This document shows, in pieces, positions 45,834 through 57,843 of a DNA stretch of 64,000 nt (position 1 is its first letter; each line of letters starts with the position of its first letter). The notes under the pieces are model-generated. The model saw nothing but the letters and a program-made list of their open reading frames with translations. It ran no database searches and was not told where the DNA came from. Location: the NCBI GenBank assembly GCA_002197995.1, contig NGZR01000005.1, forward strand, positions 1,116,001 to 1,180,000, written 5' to 3'. Made by a program: the position numbers and the translations under genes. The DNA comes from Gaeumannomyces sp. JS-464. Its lineage: Eukaryota; Ascomycota; Sordariomycetes; Magnaporthales; Magnaporthaceae.

Positions 45834-48040
45834 ATGAGGATCGCACGTGCTGCCCAGACCGTGTGCACGCTCGGCGTGTGCACCGACGTCGGCACCGAGC
45901 TGGCCCGCCATCTCAAGGTCAACACCACCCAGCTCGACCTGTGCGCCCCCGGCAACTTTAAGGCCTGGGTCTGTGATGGATGGCGGCTGGACCACAAGCT
46001 GCGCCCGGAGCAGGGCCGCATGAGCAACGACAACCTGCTCCAAGACCGGTCTGACGAGATCATCTCAGCCTACCTCAACGCCACCAAGCCCCCTATCGAC
46101 ACCCCCGCCGATGTCGCGAGCTTTGCCAAGGCCAAGGCCGCCTACGATGCCTGCATGAACGTCGATGCCATCCAGAAGGCTGGCGTTGCCCCCATCAAGG
46201 CCATATTGGCCGAGGTCGCTGCCTTGTACCCCGTCAACGGCGCCGATGCATCTCTCCAAGATGTGTTGGTGTACCTGCAGAAGACTGGCATCTCCCCGTT
46301 CCTTGCCGTCAGCCCCGGCAGGGACGACAAGCATCCAGTTCGTGTCCAGGGTGTACCCCCGCCCGCAGCAGCGCCTCAACTGACAATGTCGTACAACCTC
46401 AGCTCGTCAGGCTGGTGACCGTCGCTCCCAAGAGCCAGCTCAGCCTGCCCACGAATTACTACACGGACAATAATACCATGGCATCGTACCAGTCGGCCAT
46501 GTCCAAAGTCTTGGCCGCCACACTGCCCAGCTCCGATGCCAGAGCCAAAGCCGACCAGCTCGCCAGCCAGGTGGTAGCCTTTGAGAAGGCCATGTCCGCT
46601 ATTACCCCGTCGATTGACGATCTCTCCGACGTCACGGTAAGCGAGCAGAGTTCCCGTGTATGCACAGCGCCGCAGTGGTCTAACCGTCAACCTAGAAATA
46701 TTACAACATCATGTCTCTGGCAGAGACCGACAAGCTCGCCCCGAGTCTCGGCCTGCAACACACAATCACGACGTTGTCGCCCCTGAGGTTGAACCCCTTC
46801 GCGTGTTTACCAACGAGTTGGAGGGTAGGGTACGTATCTGCTCTTTGGTGACCGCTGGAAACCTGGTCAGCTAGCTAACTAGCAACCACTCAGGACCCTA
46901 CGGCGTTCCCTGCTAGATGGCGGACTTCCCTCAACGAGGTTTCGGACATCAACAGCCTCGGCTGGATTCTGGGGCGTTTCTATGCGAACGAGTACTTTTC
47001 TGGAAACAGCGTCGAGCTGGTCGAGTCTATTGTGGCCTATATGAAGACCCAATACGCCAACAGCATCAAGTCGCTCCCCTGGCTCGACGGCTCTGTTCGT
47101 GACTACGCTCTTAAGAAGCTGGACGCCGTTGGCACGCTGCTGGGGTTCCCTCAAAAGGTTTGTTGCCCGAGGCCTTGCCTCTACTCCTCCTATCTCCTCA
47201 CTCACTAACCGATGCCAACCAACCCTTGCAGCTGCCCGTCAATGTATCCGACGCCGAGGCCGTCCGGGCGTTCTACGCCCCGGTCAACATCGGCGACTCT
47301 TACTTCAACAACACGATCGCGGCTCTGCAGTTTGCCGTCGCGCGCCCCCGGCCCAGTTGAACACGCCCTACGACCGCGACGTGTTTGAGATGACGCCCCA
47401 GACCGTCAACGCATATAACAACCCCAACAGCAACCTGATCGCCTTCCCCGCCGCCATCCTGCAGACCCCTTACTTCCACAAGGACCTGCCCGCCTACATG
47501 AACTTTGCCGTCACGGGCTTTACCGTTGGCCACGAGATTTCACACAGCTTCGACAACAACGGCCGTAACTACGGTTTTGATGGTGCTTTCGGCGATTCGT
47601 GGTGGACCAACCAGACCGACGCCGAGTACACGACCCGCTCGCAGTGCTTCATTGACCAGTACGGCAACTTCTCGGTCCCCAACACCGACGGCACGCCCCT
47701 GCACCTGAATGGGCGGCAGACGCTGGGCGAGAACATCGCGGACGCGGGCGGCGTCGACACAGGCTTCCTGGCCTGGAAGCAGTACGTGGCCGAGAAGGCG
47801 CCCGGTGGTGTCGACCTGACCCTCCCCGGCCTCGAGGCCTACCCGCACGAGCAGCTGTACTTTGTTGCCTACGCCAATGGCTGGTGCTCGGCGGCCCTCC
47901 CCAACGCCCTCATCGCGCAGGTCTTCTCGGACTCGCACTCGCCCGCACAATTCCGCGTTACGGGCCCACTGATGAACTCGAGGTACTTCAGGGAGACGTT
48001 TGGCTGCGCGAGCAAGGAACCCATGTGCAAGATATGGTAA
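45834..48040 (+). CDS. Peptidase family M13 (neprilysin-like) metalloprotease
   Basis: A zinc endopeptidase of the neprilysin/endothelin-converting enzyme family. The N-terminal domain has TVCTLGVC and FKAWVCDGWRLDHKLRPEQG (about 45,860-46,020). The catalytic domain has VNAYNNPNSNLIAFPAAILQ, the zinc motif HEISH (about 47,532), the third ligand in ENIADAGG (about 47,730) and the terminal SRYFRETFGC..CKIW. Introns: 46637-46695, 46830-46893 and 47158-47231, each with GT, CTAAC-type branch and AG. Frame changes near 46,350, 46,770 and 47,345 interrupt otherwise well-conserved exons. They may be sequence errors, as in neighbouring genes, or the gene may be dying. No signal peptide is visible at the chosen start. 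Confidence 0.8.
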
Positions 48041-48862
48041 GCACGTGCGGGCAGGAAAGACCGCGCCGCGCATTGAGGATGTAAGGCCAGGATGTAGCCA
48101 CCAGATAACAGGATGGTCAAATGTGAGCTTCTGCGGTATACCACTGGCTGTGTTGGAGTCCAGGTTGGCCGTCATGAACAGAACAATGCAGCCCCTAAAC
48201 GCCGCCCCCTCACGTCGTCTTGACCAGTAAACGGTCGACGAAAGTACATGTAAGGCGCCGAGCTTGGCAGCTTCCACGCGTGACGGATGAGCCACTGGTT
48301 GGGTCGGTGAGGATGGTTGTTGGCGAGGCACGGTTCACCGAGCGGGCTGATACGAGCCATTCAAGCGGCCCAAGCCGGAGGCCATCCACACCATGCGTGA
48401 TATCGACATAGCATTGTGGCACGGCTGTAATAAAACAGAAACCAACAGACATCCATTGATGACCCCAGCTTCTGGAGATAGTCACGAGAGACAAACTATG
48501 ACCTGGCCGTTTTAGTCGCGTTAATGCACGGCTCGAGTGAGATGTCTGCCATGCCAGACAAGACGCGGCGCGGTAGCCTTGGGGATCTGAGCTCCCCTCT
48601 ATGCTTAGCAAAGATACTCCTCGGCGGGCTGCTGTGCCGCGCACCAACGTTCCAGTGAGGCTCACCTCATACGCCCCCTGTTGGCAAGAAGAAGGCTCGA
48701 AATACTGGTGTTCAGGGGCGTAATTACGGGGTTTGGGGGCCGCAAGATAATATCAAGGGGTATGAGCAGGCAACCACCAACGCTTCACCGCGATCTTAGA
48801 CTCAGGGGTAGGAGCTCTTATCTCCCTGTCCTCGCTCTAGGCCTCGGCTACGGCCTCTATCG
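48041..48862. other. Intergenic region, nothing recognised
   Basis: GC-normal unique sequence without a supported gene; open frames here overlap on both strands without protein-like composition. Confidence 0.5.
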
Positions 48863-49035
48863 TATGCATATAAACAGAGGACTATTCTACCCTATCCCCT
48901 CGTCTTGTGTCCACTCCATCCTCATCCGCAACCTCTGCCTGCACTCTTCCAGACCGTCGCAGCAACATTGCCCTCCGAGCACACCCACCTTGTTTTACCA
49001 CCTCAAATCTCTCGCCCCCTTACACAAGACCAAGC
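48863..49035 (+). promoter_or_regulatory. TATA box and CT-rich leader of the secreted peptide gene
   Basis: GCATATAAACAGAGG at about 48,866-48,880 lies about 165 bp before the ATG. It is followed by a pyrimidine-rich stretch (CCTATCCCCTCGTC...) typical of strong fungal transcription starts. Confidence 0.55.
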
Positions 49036-49371
49036 ATGTTCTTCCCCAAGATCCTCAGCATCGCCCTCCTCGCCCCAGCCCTGGGCGCCATGGCTGCCCC
49101 AGCGCAGTCTCTCGAGGAACGCCAAGGCCGCGGCGGCTACAACAGCATTCCCACAGCTCCCCAGGGGGTCGGGACCGCAGACAACGGCGGCCGGAGCGGG
49201 TACAACAAGAGGCACGGCAATAATGTGGTGCCGGCGGTCCGGCAAATCGTTGACGGGCTCGGCGAGAAGCAGCTCCCCTCGGCAGACGAGAACGGGGAGT
49301 TATCAGCTACCAGCAGCGGCCGTTCGGGATACAACAAGAGGGAAAATGACAGCCGAAGCAGACGTCCGTAG
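49036..49371 (+). CDS. Secreted small protein with GRSGYN-KR repeats
   Basis: 111 residues. Signal peptide about 1-20 (FFPKILSIALLAPALGAMA), then a propeptide-like APAQSLEERQ. The motif G-R-(G/S)-G-Y-N occurs at 31-36, 52-57 and 95-100; the last two are followed by Lys-Arg (58-59 and 101-102), a Kex2 site. No Cys. This fits a Kex2-processed repeat protein whose released peptides would end in Tyr-Asn (inference). Fungal RiPPs such as dikaritins come from precursors of this design with an aromatic core residue, but no UstY-type or copper oxidase gene is seen here. The start was chosen because it gives the signal peptide; the open frame extends further upstream without one. Confidence 0.65.
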   Translation: MFFPKILSIALLAPALGAMAAPAQSLEERQGRGGYNSIPTAPQGVGTADNGGRSGYNKRHGNNVVPAVRQIVDGLGEKQLPSADENGELSATSSGRSGYNKRENDSRSRRP

Positions 49372-49761
49372 GGGACAATCATCATCAGGAGGGAAGAGCT
49401 GAGTAGATCGAAGTTGGGCCCTAGGCACGGCGTTTGTACGCAAGTCAGCATGTCCTCTTAAGGCAGACCCTGATATATCAAGTGGCTTGTGAATATGGTC
49501 TATAAACGGAGTTTCATGCTTGGGGCCTGAAAGAAAAGAGAAAACGTTTTATACAGAAATGGCCAGAAGCTTTGGAAAATTGAGAGTGGAACTGGACACA
49601 AGATATGGCCATGTGAGAGCCGTTTGATGTCTCACTAACCCGAGCACGTCCCACGACAATTTCTTTTTCACACACACTCAGCCAGTCCCTCGAGGTGCTT
49701 CCGTTTCACTCACACAAACCCAGTAACCTGCCAATTATCAGCTGGGACTGTCCCAACATGA

Positions 49762-49908
49762 CCTATATATAAGGGGCGTCGTTCTGGTGCGTGCATCTGG
49801 TTGGAATAGATTCGTAAGAGAGAACACTTACCAGACACAGATAGCTAGCCACAACCGCCGGAGCCACCGCCGAGAGAAAAAAAAAAGAAAAGAAAACCAG
49901 CAGCAAAG
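49762..49908 (+). promoter_or_regulatory. TATA box and leader of the 49909 gene
   Basis: CCTATATATAAGGGG at about 49,762-49,776, roughly 140 bp before the ATG at 49909; a purine-rich stretch (AGAAAAAAAAAAGAAAAG) sits just before the start codon. Confidence 0.5.
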
Positions 49909-50872
49909 ATGACGCAGAGAGTCGACGAGCCAAAGGTGCTGATATCCCGGCCGCTCGTCCAGAGCCGCACCAGCCACTGGGAGACGTTCCTCAACCAGCT
50001 CGTGACCGAGGTCTGGGTCGACCACGGCTGCCTGCCGTCGGCGCGCACTTTGCGACGCTCCGCATCCGCGTGCGCCAGTACGTCGTCGTCAACGCCAGCC
50101 AGGTCCCGGACCCGCCCGCGCCCGCGCCCGCGCCCGCGTGGCAGACGCTGCTGCGCTACGCGCCGGCCCAGACGGGCGTGCCCGTCCGCTGCCAGGTGCT
50201 CGTCGTGAGCACGAACCCGCGCGAGGGCGACGGCGGCGGCTACAGCGTCTGGCTCCGCGAGCGGTGCGCGCCCGAGCCCGACGCCGTCGCGAGCTTCAGG
50301 TTCCCGGCCATGGGCCACGCGTGGCCCGTCCGCAGCGTCCTGCACGCCCTGAGCGCCCAGCCGGTCGTCCCCGTCTCCATCCCCGCTGGCCACCAGGGGG
50401 ATCTGCTCAACTTTAGGCCGGCGGCCTATGGTCGAGGACACCGCGACCTCGTGTAAGTGTCGACTTGGGCCAGTTTCCCCTCCCTCACTCCCCCTTTTTT
50501 GACGACAGTATTCTTACTAATGGGGTTAACCGCGCTCAGCTCCCAGTGGATGATACGCTTACACGTCGCCGGGATCGTCTCGCCCACCTTTGACGAACAC
50601 GTGCTCCACGACGGCCTGCCTGCGGTCGAAGAGCTCGCCCCAAACAAGAAGTTCGAAGAGATCATCAGCTACATGTTCAGCTGGACCGACAAAGGCCCCC
50701 TGGCTATTTCGCCGAGGCCAAAAAGCTAGCGATCAGGCCTGGCTGGTTCCTCGACCCCATGTTCGCGCGGGTAACCAGCCCGGACATTATAGTGGAGGAC
50801 CATGTCATCGGATACCGACACGCATACGAAAAGGGGAAGGCGGTGGCCACGCAGCGGACCGCGCAGCACTAG
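49909..50872 (+). CDS. Unknown protein, one intron, two frame breaks
   Basis: I do not recognise the family. Exon 1 (49909-50452) starts MTQRVDEPKVLIS and has a Trp-rich N-terminal half (SHWETFLNQLVTEVWVDHG). After a frame change near 50,045 it continues QYVVVNASQVPDPP. Intron 50453-50539 (GTAAGT..CTCAG) joins DLV to SQWMIRLHVAGIVSP. A second frame change in a CCCCC run near 50,700 leads to FAEAKKLAIRPGWFLDPMFA and the stop at 50872. The spliced length of 877 bases becomes 879 (292 aa) if two single bases are missing, which fits sequence error. The acidic/aromatic, non-membrane composition suggests a soluble protein. Confidence 0.6.
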
Positions 50873-51317
50873 CTCGCTCTGCCTTCTCGAGAGAAGGGCG
50901 TCCTTGGCACGGTGCTAGATGCGCTGCCTGAGAGCGGTGTTGGGCTGGCCATTCGTCGAGGAACAAGAGGCGAGCTTTCTGCTGTCTCGGGGAGGAAGGT
51001 ACTTTGATGGTGGTACTGGGTGACTAAAAAAATTACACAGAGGCGTATTCGAAGGCGGACAGTTTGGGTTGGTGAAAATATGGTGAAGTTGAATGCGGGA
51101 GGATGCTCAAGCTACGAAGGTTCAGCGGCGGAAAGGAGGGATCTATTGAGTGACCCAGGCTAGCTGGTTGCTTTGGAGAAACCGGCTGGAAGGTATCCGG
51201 TCCTTTTTACGTACCTAGGTGGTACCCAACCATACCGTTAATCCTACCACGACAGTTGCATCGGAACGTCGAAACCGCCCACTTTGTTCGCATTTCCCAG
51301 GATCCCAAGCACACAGC
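50873..51317. other. Convergent 3' intergenic region
   Basis: Lies between the 3' ends of the 49909 gene and the NAD(P)HX dehydratase gene; nothing else seen. Confidence 0.5.
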
Positions 51318-52542
51318 CTACATCCGCGACGTCCTGCCCTCGGCGTTCTCCCCAAGCACATTAAGGAAAGCCTGGTGCACCTCCTCCGTCAGGTCGCTAG
51401 CCTGCAGGCTCCTGCCCCGGCGTGCAAACGCCAGTCGCGAGCACTCGCGCGTGACGGCGCACCCGCCAAACGCCGCCAGGCGCACGCTCTCCCTCTCATA
51501 CACCGCCCCCTTGCTACCCTCCCACAGCCCGTCCAGCGCCGCCTTGCGCCAGCCCAGCATGGTCGCGATGCAGCCCGTCAGCGTGTCGCCCTGCCCGCCG
51601 CTGCGCTTCAGGCCGCCTTCCAGGTCCACCACGAGCGCGCCGGCGCTCCCGCCGTCGGCGACGATGTCCTTGCCGCCCTTTTGCACCACCGTCACGCCGC
51701 CCAGCGCGCGCGCCAGCGCCTCGGCCCGCTCCGTGGCCGGCTTGTCGTCGGCCGCCGCAGCCTCGGGCACTCGAGCGCCCTGGCCAGGCGGCCAAACTCG
51801 ACGACGTTCGGCGTCAGCACGGCCAGGCGATAGCCGCGCACGAGGTCCGGCGCGCGCTGGACGAGCAGAAGAGCGTCGGCGTCGAGCACGACGGGCATGC
51901 CGCGCTCGCGTGCGGCCGCGACGACGCGCGCGCACGTCTGCTGCATGAGCGGGTCGCGGCCCAGGCCCGGCCCGACGACGAGCACGTGCAGGCGCGAGAG
52001 CAGCTCGATGATGGGCGATGCCACCGCCCTGGATTCGGCATCGTCGGGATCGTCGGGTGGCTGGTGCGACGGCGAGGACGGCGTCGACGACTGCCGCATC
52101 AGCGGGTGGACCATCAGGTTGGGGCTGTAGGTCTTGATGACGGCGGCGGCGGCCGGGGTGCAGATGACGTGTGACTTTAGGTGAAGCATAGTCAGCCTGT
52201 GGCCGTCAAGGCCTGGTGCCCTCGGCAGGCTGATATCCATATCAAAGACTAGGAACTGGTCTCGGATAGGGGGATCAACTCAAATACCATATCGCAGCCG
52301 AGTCTAGCGCTGGCCATGGCCGAGAAGTATGGTGCGCGGTGTAGTCCTCACTCCCACCAATGACGCCAATCCGTCCGAGCTGGCCTAGAGCAGCAGGTGT
52401 TAGCCTCGTATCCAGCCCTCGCAGGTGCCATAACAATCTATCCCCTGTCGGGCCGAACCTTTGTGGAAGCTCTCCAGCATCGCGGGACCATCCGCCGCAC
52501 CCGACTTAGGATTTCTTTGGTGGCTGCCGACATTTTTGGCAT
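51318..52542 (-). CDS. ATP-dependent (S)-NAD(P)H-hydrate dehydratase
   Basis: Repairs hydrated NADH/NADPH (NAXD / YjeF C-terminal, ribokinase fold) using ATP. Landmarks: [14 protein letters not shown], then GRIGVIGG at the N-terminus; [61 protein letters not shown]; and [15 protein letters not shown] with the catalytic GxGDxLxG motif. Introns 52385-52458 and 52175-52287. The start is [12 protein letters not shown] (52542) or the second Met (52533). Three single-base losses (near 52,480, 52,330 and 51,770, each in a doubled G or C) break the frame. Adding them gives 344 codons from the second Met, close to the usual size. Divergent spacing of 820 bp separates its start from the 3' end of the ATP synthase gene. 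Confidence 0.85.
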
Positions 52543-53362
52543 GCAGTCGGAGGGCATCCTTCAATCTATGCTCGGGTGAGGCTGAGAGTAGGTCAGGAAG
52601 ATTCAAGACAACACTTGAGCGTAGGTGTTTTGTTCGCTCGGTATTTGTGGTGTGCACCAGATGGTGTGGTCAAAGGAACCTTTTATTGTGAGGGGTCGCA
52701 TTGCCGCAGTCGCAATGTCGAAACATTGATACATGTAATCAATCAATCAATCGCCTTCCGCCCACCCATCACAATGATGTCACGAATGGGCTTTTCAGGC
52801 AAGCTAGATACCATTCAATAAAAATGGCCAAATGGAAGGCACGGCACCCCTATTTTCTGTATCTTTCCTATTTCATGTATTCTTTCCGTTTTCCTATAGG
52901 CTTTCCCGTTTCCTGTGCGCTTTCCAGTTTCCAATATCAATAATAAATAATTTGGAGGAATGTGGAAAGGAAAAAAAGATCGCAGAACCCAAGGACAAAC
53001 AGCCTTGAACGAAAGCGTGCCCAAGGGAAACGCTCGGAATAAAAACGAACCCAGCACCATAAATAGGGTTCGTTGAGGTTGGCAAGGCGTGCAAACACTT
53101 GGACTTGTCACTGGGGAACAGAAAAGGTATAAGACAAAAGAAATTCGAGTGCTTGATTGAGTTCGACTCTATTTTACAATACCGCGGACTGGAGAAATCG
53201 GATCCCTCTCCTGCATCCCTGCAGGTTCCCACTGCACCCAGGTGAAGAAACCATCTCTTCTAGTAGATGGGACACACCCATCAGGTATAGACATCCGCCA
53301 CCCACATCTCCCGCCACCTCTTAGTAATGCTTTTAACATGGCACGAAAGTGCCTTCAAGGGT

Positions 53363-53947
53363 TTAACCGAGGAAGCTCTTGGTGAAAGTGGTGACGACAT
53401 CCTTGAGCCTGGCCTCGAGGTCCTTGCTAAGAGCGCCCTCCTTGTCAATGGTGACAAGCAGATCAGACTCGTTGGTCTTCAGGTGGGCAAGGAAGTCAGC
53501 CTCCCACTCCAGAATCCTGGACACGGGGACCGGGTCCAGGACCCGTTGACACCAGCGAAAATGAGGGAACCATCTCATTGACAGCAAACGGCGCGTATTG
53601 CTTCTGCTTGAGGAGCTCGGTCAACTGTAAAGTAGAAAAACTAATTGTCAGCCACCCATGGAGCTCTGAGCCTGCCAAGACAGATACAAGAATAATGAAA
53701 TTCATCATGACTTACACGCTCACCACGGTTCAGGGTCTGCTTGGTAGCAGCGTCCAGGTCGGAGCCGAACTGGGCGAAAGCGGCGACCTCACGGTACTGG
53801 GCCAAGAAGAGCTTCAGGGAACCAGCCACCTGCTTCATGGCCTTGAGCTGGGCGGCGGAGCCGACACGAGACACGGACAGACCGACATTGATGGCAGGAC
53901 GGATACCCTTGTAGAAGAGCTCAGCCTCGAGGAAAATCTGACCGTCC

Positions 53948-53979
<32 letters not shown>

Positions 53980-55659
53980 AGACACATCACCACCCTGGGT
54001 CTCGATGACGGGGAGGGCAGTCATGGAACCGCCACCATGAGTCTTGTCGTTCATCTTGGCCGCACGCTCGAGCAGACGCGAATGCAGGTAGAAAACGTCA
54101 CCGGGGTAGGCCTCACGCCCGGGGGACGACGCAGCAGCAGCGACATCTGACGGTAGGCAATAGCCTGCTTGGTGAGATCGTCATAGACGACCAGCGAGTG
54201 CTTTCCATTATCGCGAAACCACTCACCCACGCTTGAGCCGGTGAAGGGAGCGAGATACTGCATGGGGGCGGCCTCGGAGGCGGTGGCGGCAACAATGACG
54301 CTGTACTTCAGGGCGTCGTTCTCCTCCAGGGTCTTGACGAGCTGAGCAACAGTCGAACGCTTCTGGCCGACGGCGACGTAGACGCAGTAAAGCTTCTTGC
54401 TCTCGTCGTTGCCGTTGTTCCAGCGCTTCTGGTTGAGGATGGCGTCCAGAGCGACGGCAGTCTTGCCAGTCTGGCGGTCGCCGATGATCAGCTCACGCTG
54501 ACCACGGCCGATGGGCACCATGGCGTCGACGGACTTCAGACCGGTCTGGACGGGCTGGTTGACGGACTGGCGGGGCAGAATTCCGGGCGCCTTGAGCTGC
54601 GCACGGCGCCTTCTTGGTGGCGATGGGACCCTTGCCATCGATGGGGTTGCCGAGGGCGTCGATAACACGACCCAGCATCTCGGGGCCGACGGGGACATCG
54701 ACCTAGCAAGAATTAGCTTCGGCGCAGAGGAACACGGGCCGGCGTGGGTGAGCATGTAGCATACAATCTCTCCGGTACGCCTGACGGTCTCGCCCTCCTT
54801 GACCAGACGATCAGAGCCGAACAGCACGACACCGACCTGGCCAGCCTCGAGGTTCATGCACATTCCCTTGACACCGGAAGCGAACCTGGGAAGAGGGTTA
54901 GTATGAATTGGCGGGGGAGGATATTGCGGGGAAAACGCACTCAACCAGCTCCTCGGCCTGGACGTTGGCCAGGCCGTGCACACGGGCGATACCATCACTG
55001 TGGGGGTACAAAAGTCAGCCTCGGCTTCTTGACGTGCCAATTGGACATGGACATCAGGAACAACCGCTCGAAGCGCGGGGTTTCGGCGATTTTCCAGGGT
55101 GTTGTGGTGATGTCCATCCACAACCAAATGCGCACAGCCATTTCCCCCCTGGTCCGACATACCCGACGGACAGAACGCGGCCAGTCTCGGCAAGGTTGGC
55201 CTCGTCCTGAACACCGCGAATCCTCTGCTCAAGGATGGAAGAGACCTCGGTCGGCGAGGCCTTCGCCTCTGCGGCGTAGGTGCGGGCCTGAATCGAGGCG
55301 GCTTTGAAGGCGGGCGCGGTGGTGCGGGCCTGGGCGACCAGGGAAACAAAACAAAGTTAGCCGAGCTGGCCCCGAGAAAAATCCAACATCGACCCAGTAG
55401 CTACCACCACGACCAGCTCCCACCAAGCTTGCAAGCTCAGCCAGCTCCTCCAGCTGGCCCAAAATCGTCGCGAAAGAGACGCATTGAGCTCCAGCGATGG
55501 CCCCGCGATGCGTCATGATGGGCCAGGGTCGAGTCCGGATGGCATTGAGGTCGAATTGATTCGAGGTCGGCGGGCACAACAGAGACTCACCGCGATGCGG
55601 CTCGAGGCCGACACGGCGCCGACAGCACGGCTAGACTGGCGGAGGGCGTTCCGGAACAT
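53363..55659 (-). CDS. atp1: ATP synthase F1 subunit alpha, mitochondrial
   Basis: Regulatory nucleotide-binding subunit of the F1 head. The start [17 protein letters not shown] is a mitochondrial presequence. Landmarks: [13 protein letters not shown], the P-loop GDRQTGKT (about 54,470), [48 protein letters not shown] and the C-terminal [16 protein letters not shown]. Five introns: 55330-55590, 54998-55162, 54886-54940, 54703-54764 and 53625-53715. Four frame breaks: near 54,605 (ATKK/APC), near 54,120 (a lost C after PPG), near 53,560 and near 53,540 (a lost C and a lost T). Spliced length corrected for these is about 554-555 residues, the normal size. Since the gene is essential for respiration, sequence error is more likely than loss. 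Confidence 0.93.
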
Positions 55660-56737
55660 TATTAAGTTGTATCTGGGAGGCTGGGGAACGCAAGGAAAGC
55701 AATTGCAACCGCCTTGCAATCGCAGTTTTGGAGCGGAGATTGTTCGAAGGAGGTTTTTGAGACAATTGGGATGCGAGGTTTTCAAAGAGGAGTCTGGGAA
55801 CCTAGCCCCAAAAATGAGAGGACTGGACAGCGTGTGGGGTCCGTTCGCTCGAGTGGGCCAATCGGGAGATGGGAAGCAGGGAATTCTCGGAGGTCGACAG
55901 AGGCCAACTCAGTGCACGGTCAGGAAATCCGCAAGAGAATCAGCGCCCGGCGAAATGACGGCCCGGCCCTGATGGAATTCACGCAGTCTGCCAGCCAGCC
56001 CAGTCACTGGCATTCTTCCCCACACATAATTCCCCCCTCAAGCGGTCGTTGAGGACGTGAAAATATTGTCGCCGGGTGGGCTGCTGCTCTAGTAAAGTTT
56101 GGCCTTGCATCTCGGGCATCATCGCTTGTACTACAGGAGGGGAAAAGTCAAGGACCTGATGCAATTCAGAAATACATTTTGACAAGGTTGAGTTCGCCAA
56201 CTGATAGACTACCGGTATCGATCGATTTAGCAGTCGCCTCCAGAATCCGAGCCCCCATCAAAGGCCGGCATCTGCTATTCCTAAAGGGAGAAAAAGGTGC
56301 GACCACAGATTTAACATGACCAGGGGTATCTTTTCCATTGGCCGATTTCCCAGTGCCAAATGCTCATCTTGGACTTGGCCCTGCTAAAGTCCGTCAAATA
56401 TATGCGGACAAGCAAGCAGGATTCTGCACACACAATAATCCACATCCATCTATGGGGCAGGAAGCCGGCTAAGGTGCCGGTCGGACTCTGAGGCCGTGGC
56501 TTGGCTGATAAAAATTCAGACCAAGCGAGAGTGGCAAGCCAAAAGGCTCGCAAGACTGAACGAAGGATATACACGTGCCCTACTTCAGAATCCGAACCGC
56601 GATACCATGTCCACACCATGTCCACTCCGAGTTGCCCAAATGCCTAGTTGAACCGACGAAAAAAGAACTCCGTTGATCATGCCCTGCCCAGGAAAAAAGA
56701 AACAATTTGCTTTTGTGTCGAGTCCCCCAGCAGCTGC
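55660..56737. other. ATP synthase promoter and uL5 3' region
   Basis: 1.1 kb without a supported gene; contains the upstream region of the alpha subunit gene and the 3' flank of the ribosomal protein gene. No clear TATA box seen. Confidence 0.5.
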
Positions 56738-57423
56738 TTAGCGGACGATGCCGTCGAAGCGGCCCTTGAACCACCGGATGGTCTCCAGGCGGTTGATCTT
56801 GTGGCTGGTGCCGACTCTGCTTTTGCAGCGGCGGCGGCGGGCGACACGCTCACCAGGGCGGGTCATGCAGCAGTAGAAGTCCATGCCGTAGATACCAATG
56901 CCGGGGTCGTACTTGATGCCAAGGTCGATGTGCTCCGAGATACCGAAGCCGAAGTTGCCCGTCTCGCTGAAGTTCTTCTTCTTGAGCTCGTACTCCTTGA
57001 CCTTGAGGCCGCGCTCCAGGATCTCCTCGGCCTTGGGACCACGGACGGTAACGTGGACCGAGATCTTCTCGTTACGGCGGATACCGAAGGTACGGACGGT
57101 GTAACGGGCCTTGCCTGTGGGTTTGCGCAAATTGGGTAGAGGTTAGATTTCTGTGTCTGCCAGGGGTAGTGGAACGGGCGCTTTCGCGTCCATCGAGGAA
57201 TCGAGTCGGAGGCACTGACTGTAGACCGGAGTCTGACCGGACAGCTGCTCGAGCACCTTCGCAGCACGGGTCAGCCTGTCACCAGACTCGCCGACCGAGA
57301 TGTTCAGGACGAGCTTCTGGATGCGGAGCTCCCGCATGGGGTTGGCGGTCTTCTCAGACTGCAGGAAACGCGGTTAGCATCGCATTGACCGCATCAGTAG
57401 CTTAGGAGGAATGCGCTCACCAT
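56738..57423 (-). CDS. 60S ribosomal protein L11 (uL5)
   Basis: Component of the large-subunit central protuberance that binds 5S rRNA. Nearly the whole protein is readable without a frame break: [60 protein letters not shown] and the basic [14 protein letters not shown]. Introns 57359-57420 (directly after the ATG, a placing common in fungal ribosomal genes) and 57115-57219 (GTCAGT donor). Spliced length 519 = 172 codons plus stop, standard for the family. It shares a 420-bp divergent promoter region with the SmB gene. Confidence 0.95.
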
Positions 57424-57843
57424 GATGGCTGTTGTTTGTTAGTAAAATCGGCGGAATTTGGGCTGGGGAAGATGGTTGTCACGGAAGGGGAAATTGGAGT
57501 CGATTGCGGGAAGAAAAATTATGTGTGGGCTTCAATTGTGTGAGGGTTTGTGAGGGGAAGGTGCTGGTGGGTCCGCCTTCCCATTTGGCAGGCGGTGAGG
57601 AGAGTTCTGCCCTGGCCCGAGCTCCCTTGCGGCAGGCAGCTTCCGCCCGCTTTTCAGATCGTTCTGGGGTGGCGTCAATCTCGAGATCCCGCCTGGTCGG
57701 AAACATTAATTTTGATGCTGGACTTGGGAGCTCGCAAGCCGACAAGACCGCGTCGCCCACGAACTTGAGTCAACCTTGACTACAGTTCCCAAACCAATTT
57801 TTGACAAAGCGCGGAGGAGCCTCGTGCCCTTCAATCCGCAATC
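57424..57843. promoter_or_regulatory. Divergent promoter between uL5 and SmB genes
   Basis: 420 bp between two start codons pointing away from each other; no TATA box on either side, and no other gene. A shared bidirectional promoter is likely. Confidence 0.6.

Noticed and set aside
52740..52755. AATC tetranucleotide repeat
   Set aside because: Only about four units; too short to matter.
53578..54150. 190-residue plus-strand open frame
   Set aside because: Antisense shadow of ATP synthase alpha exons.
56648..57139. 163-residue plus-strand open frame
   Set aside because: Antisense shadow of the uL5 gene.
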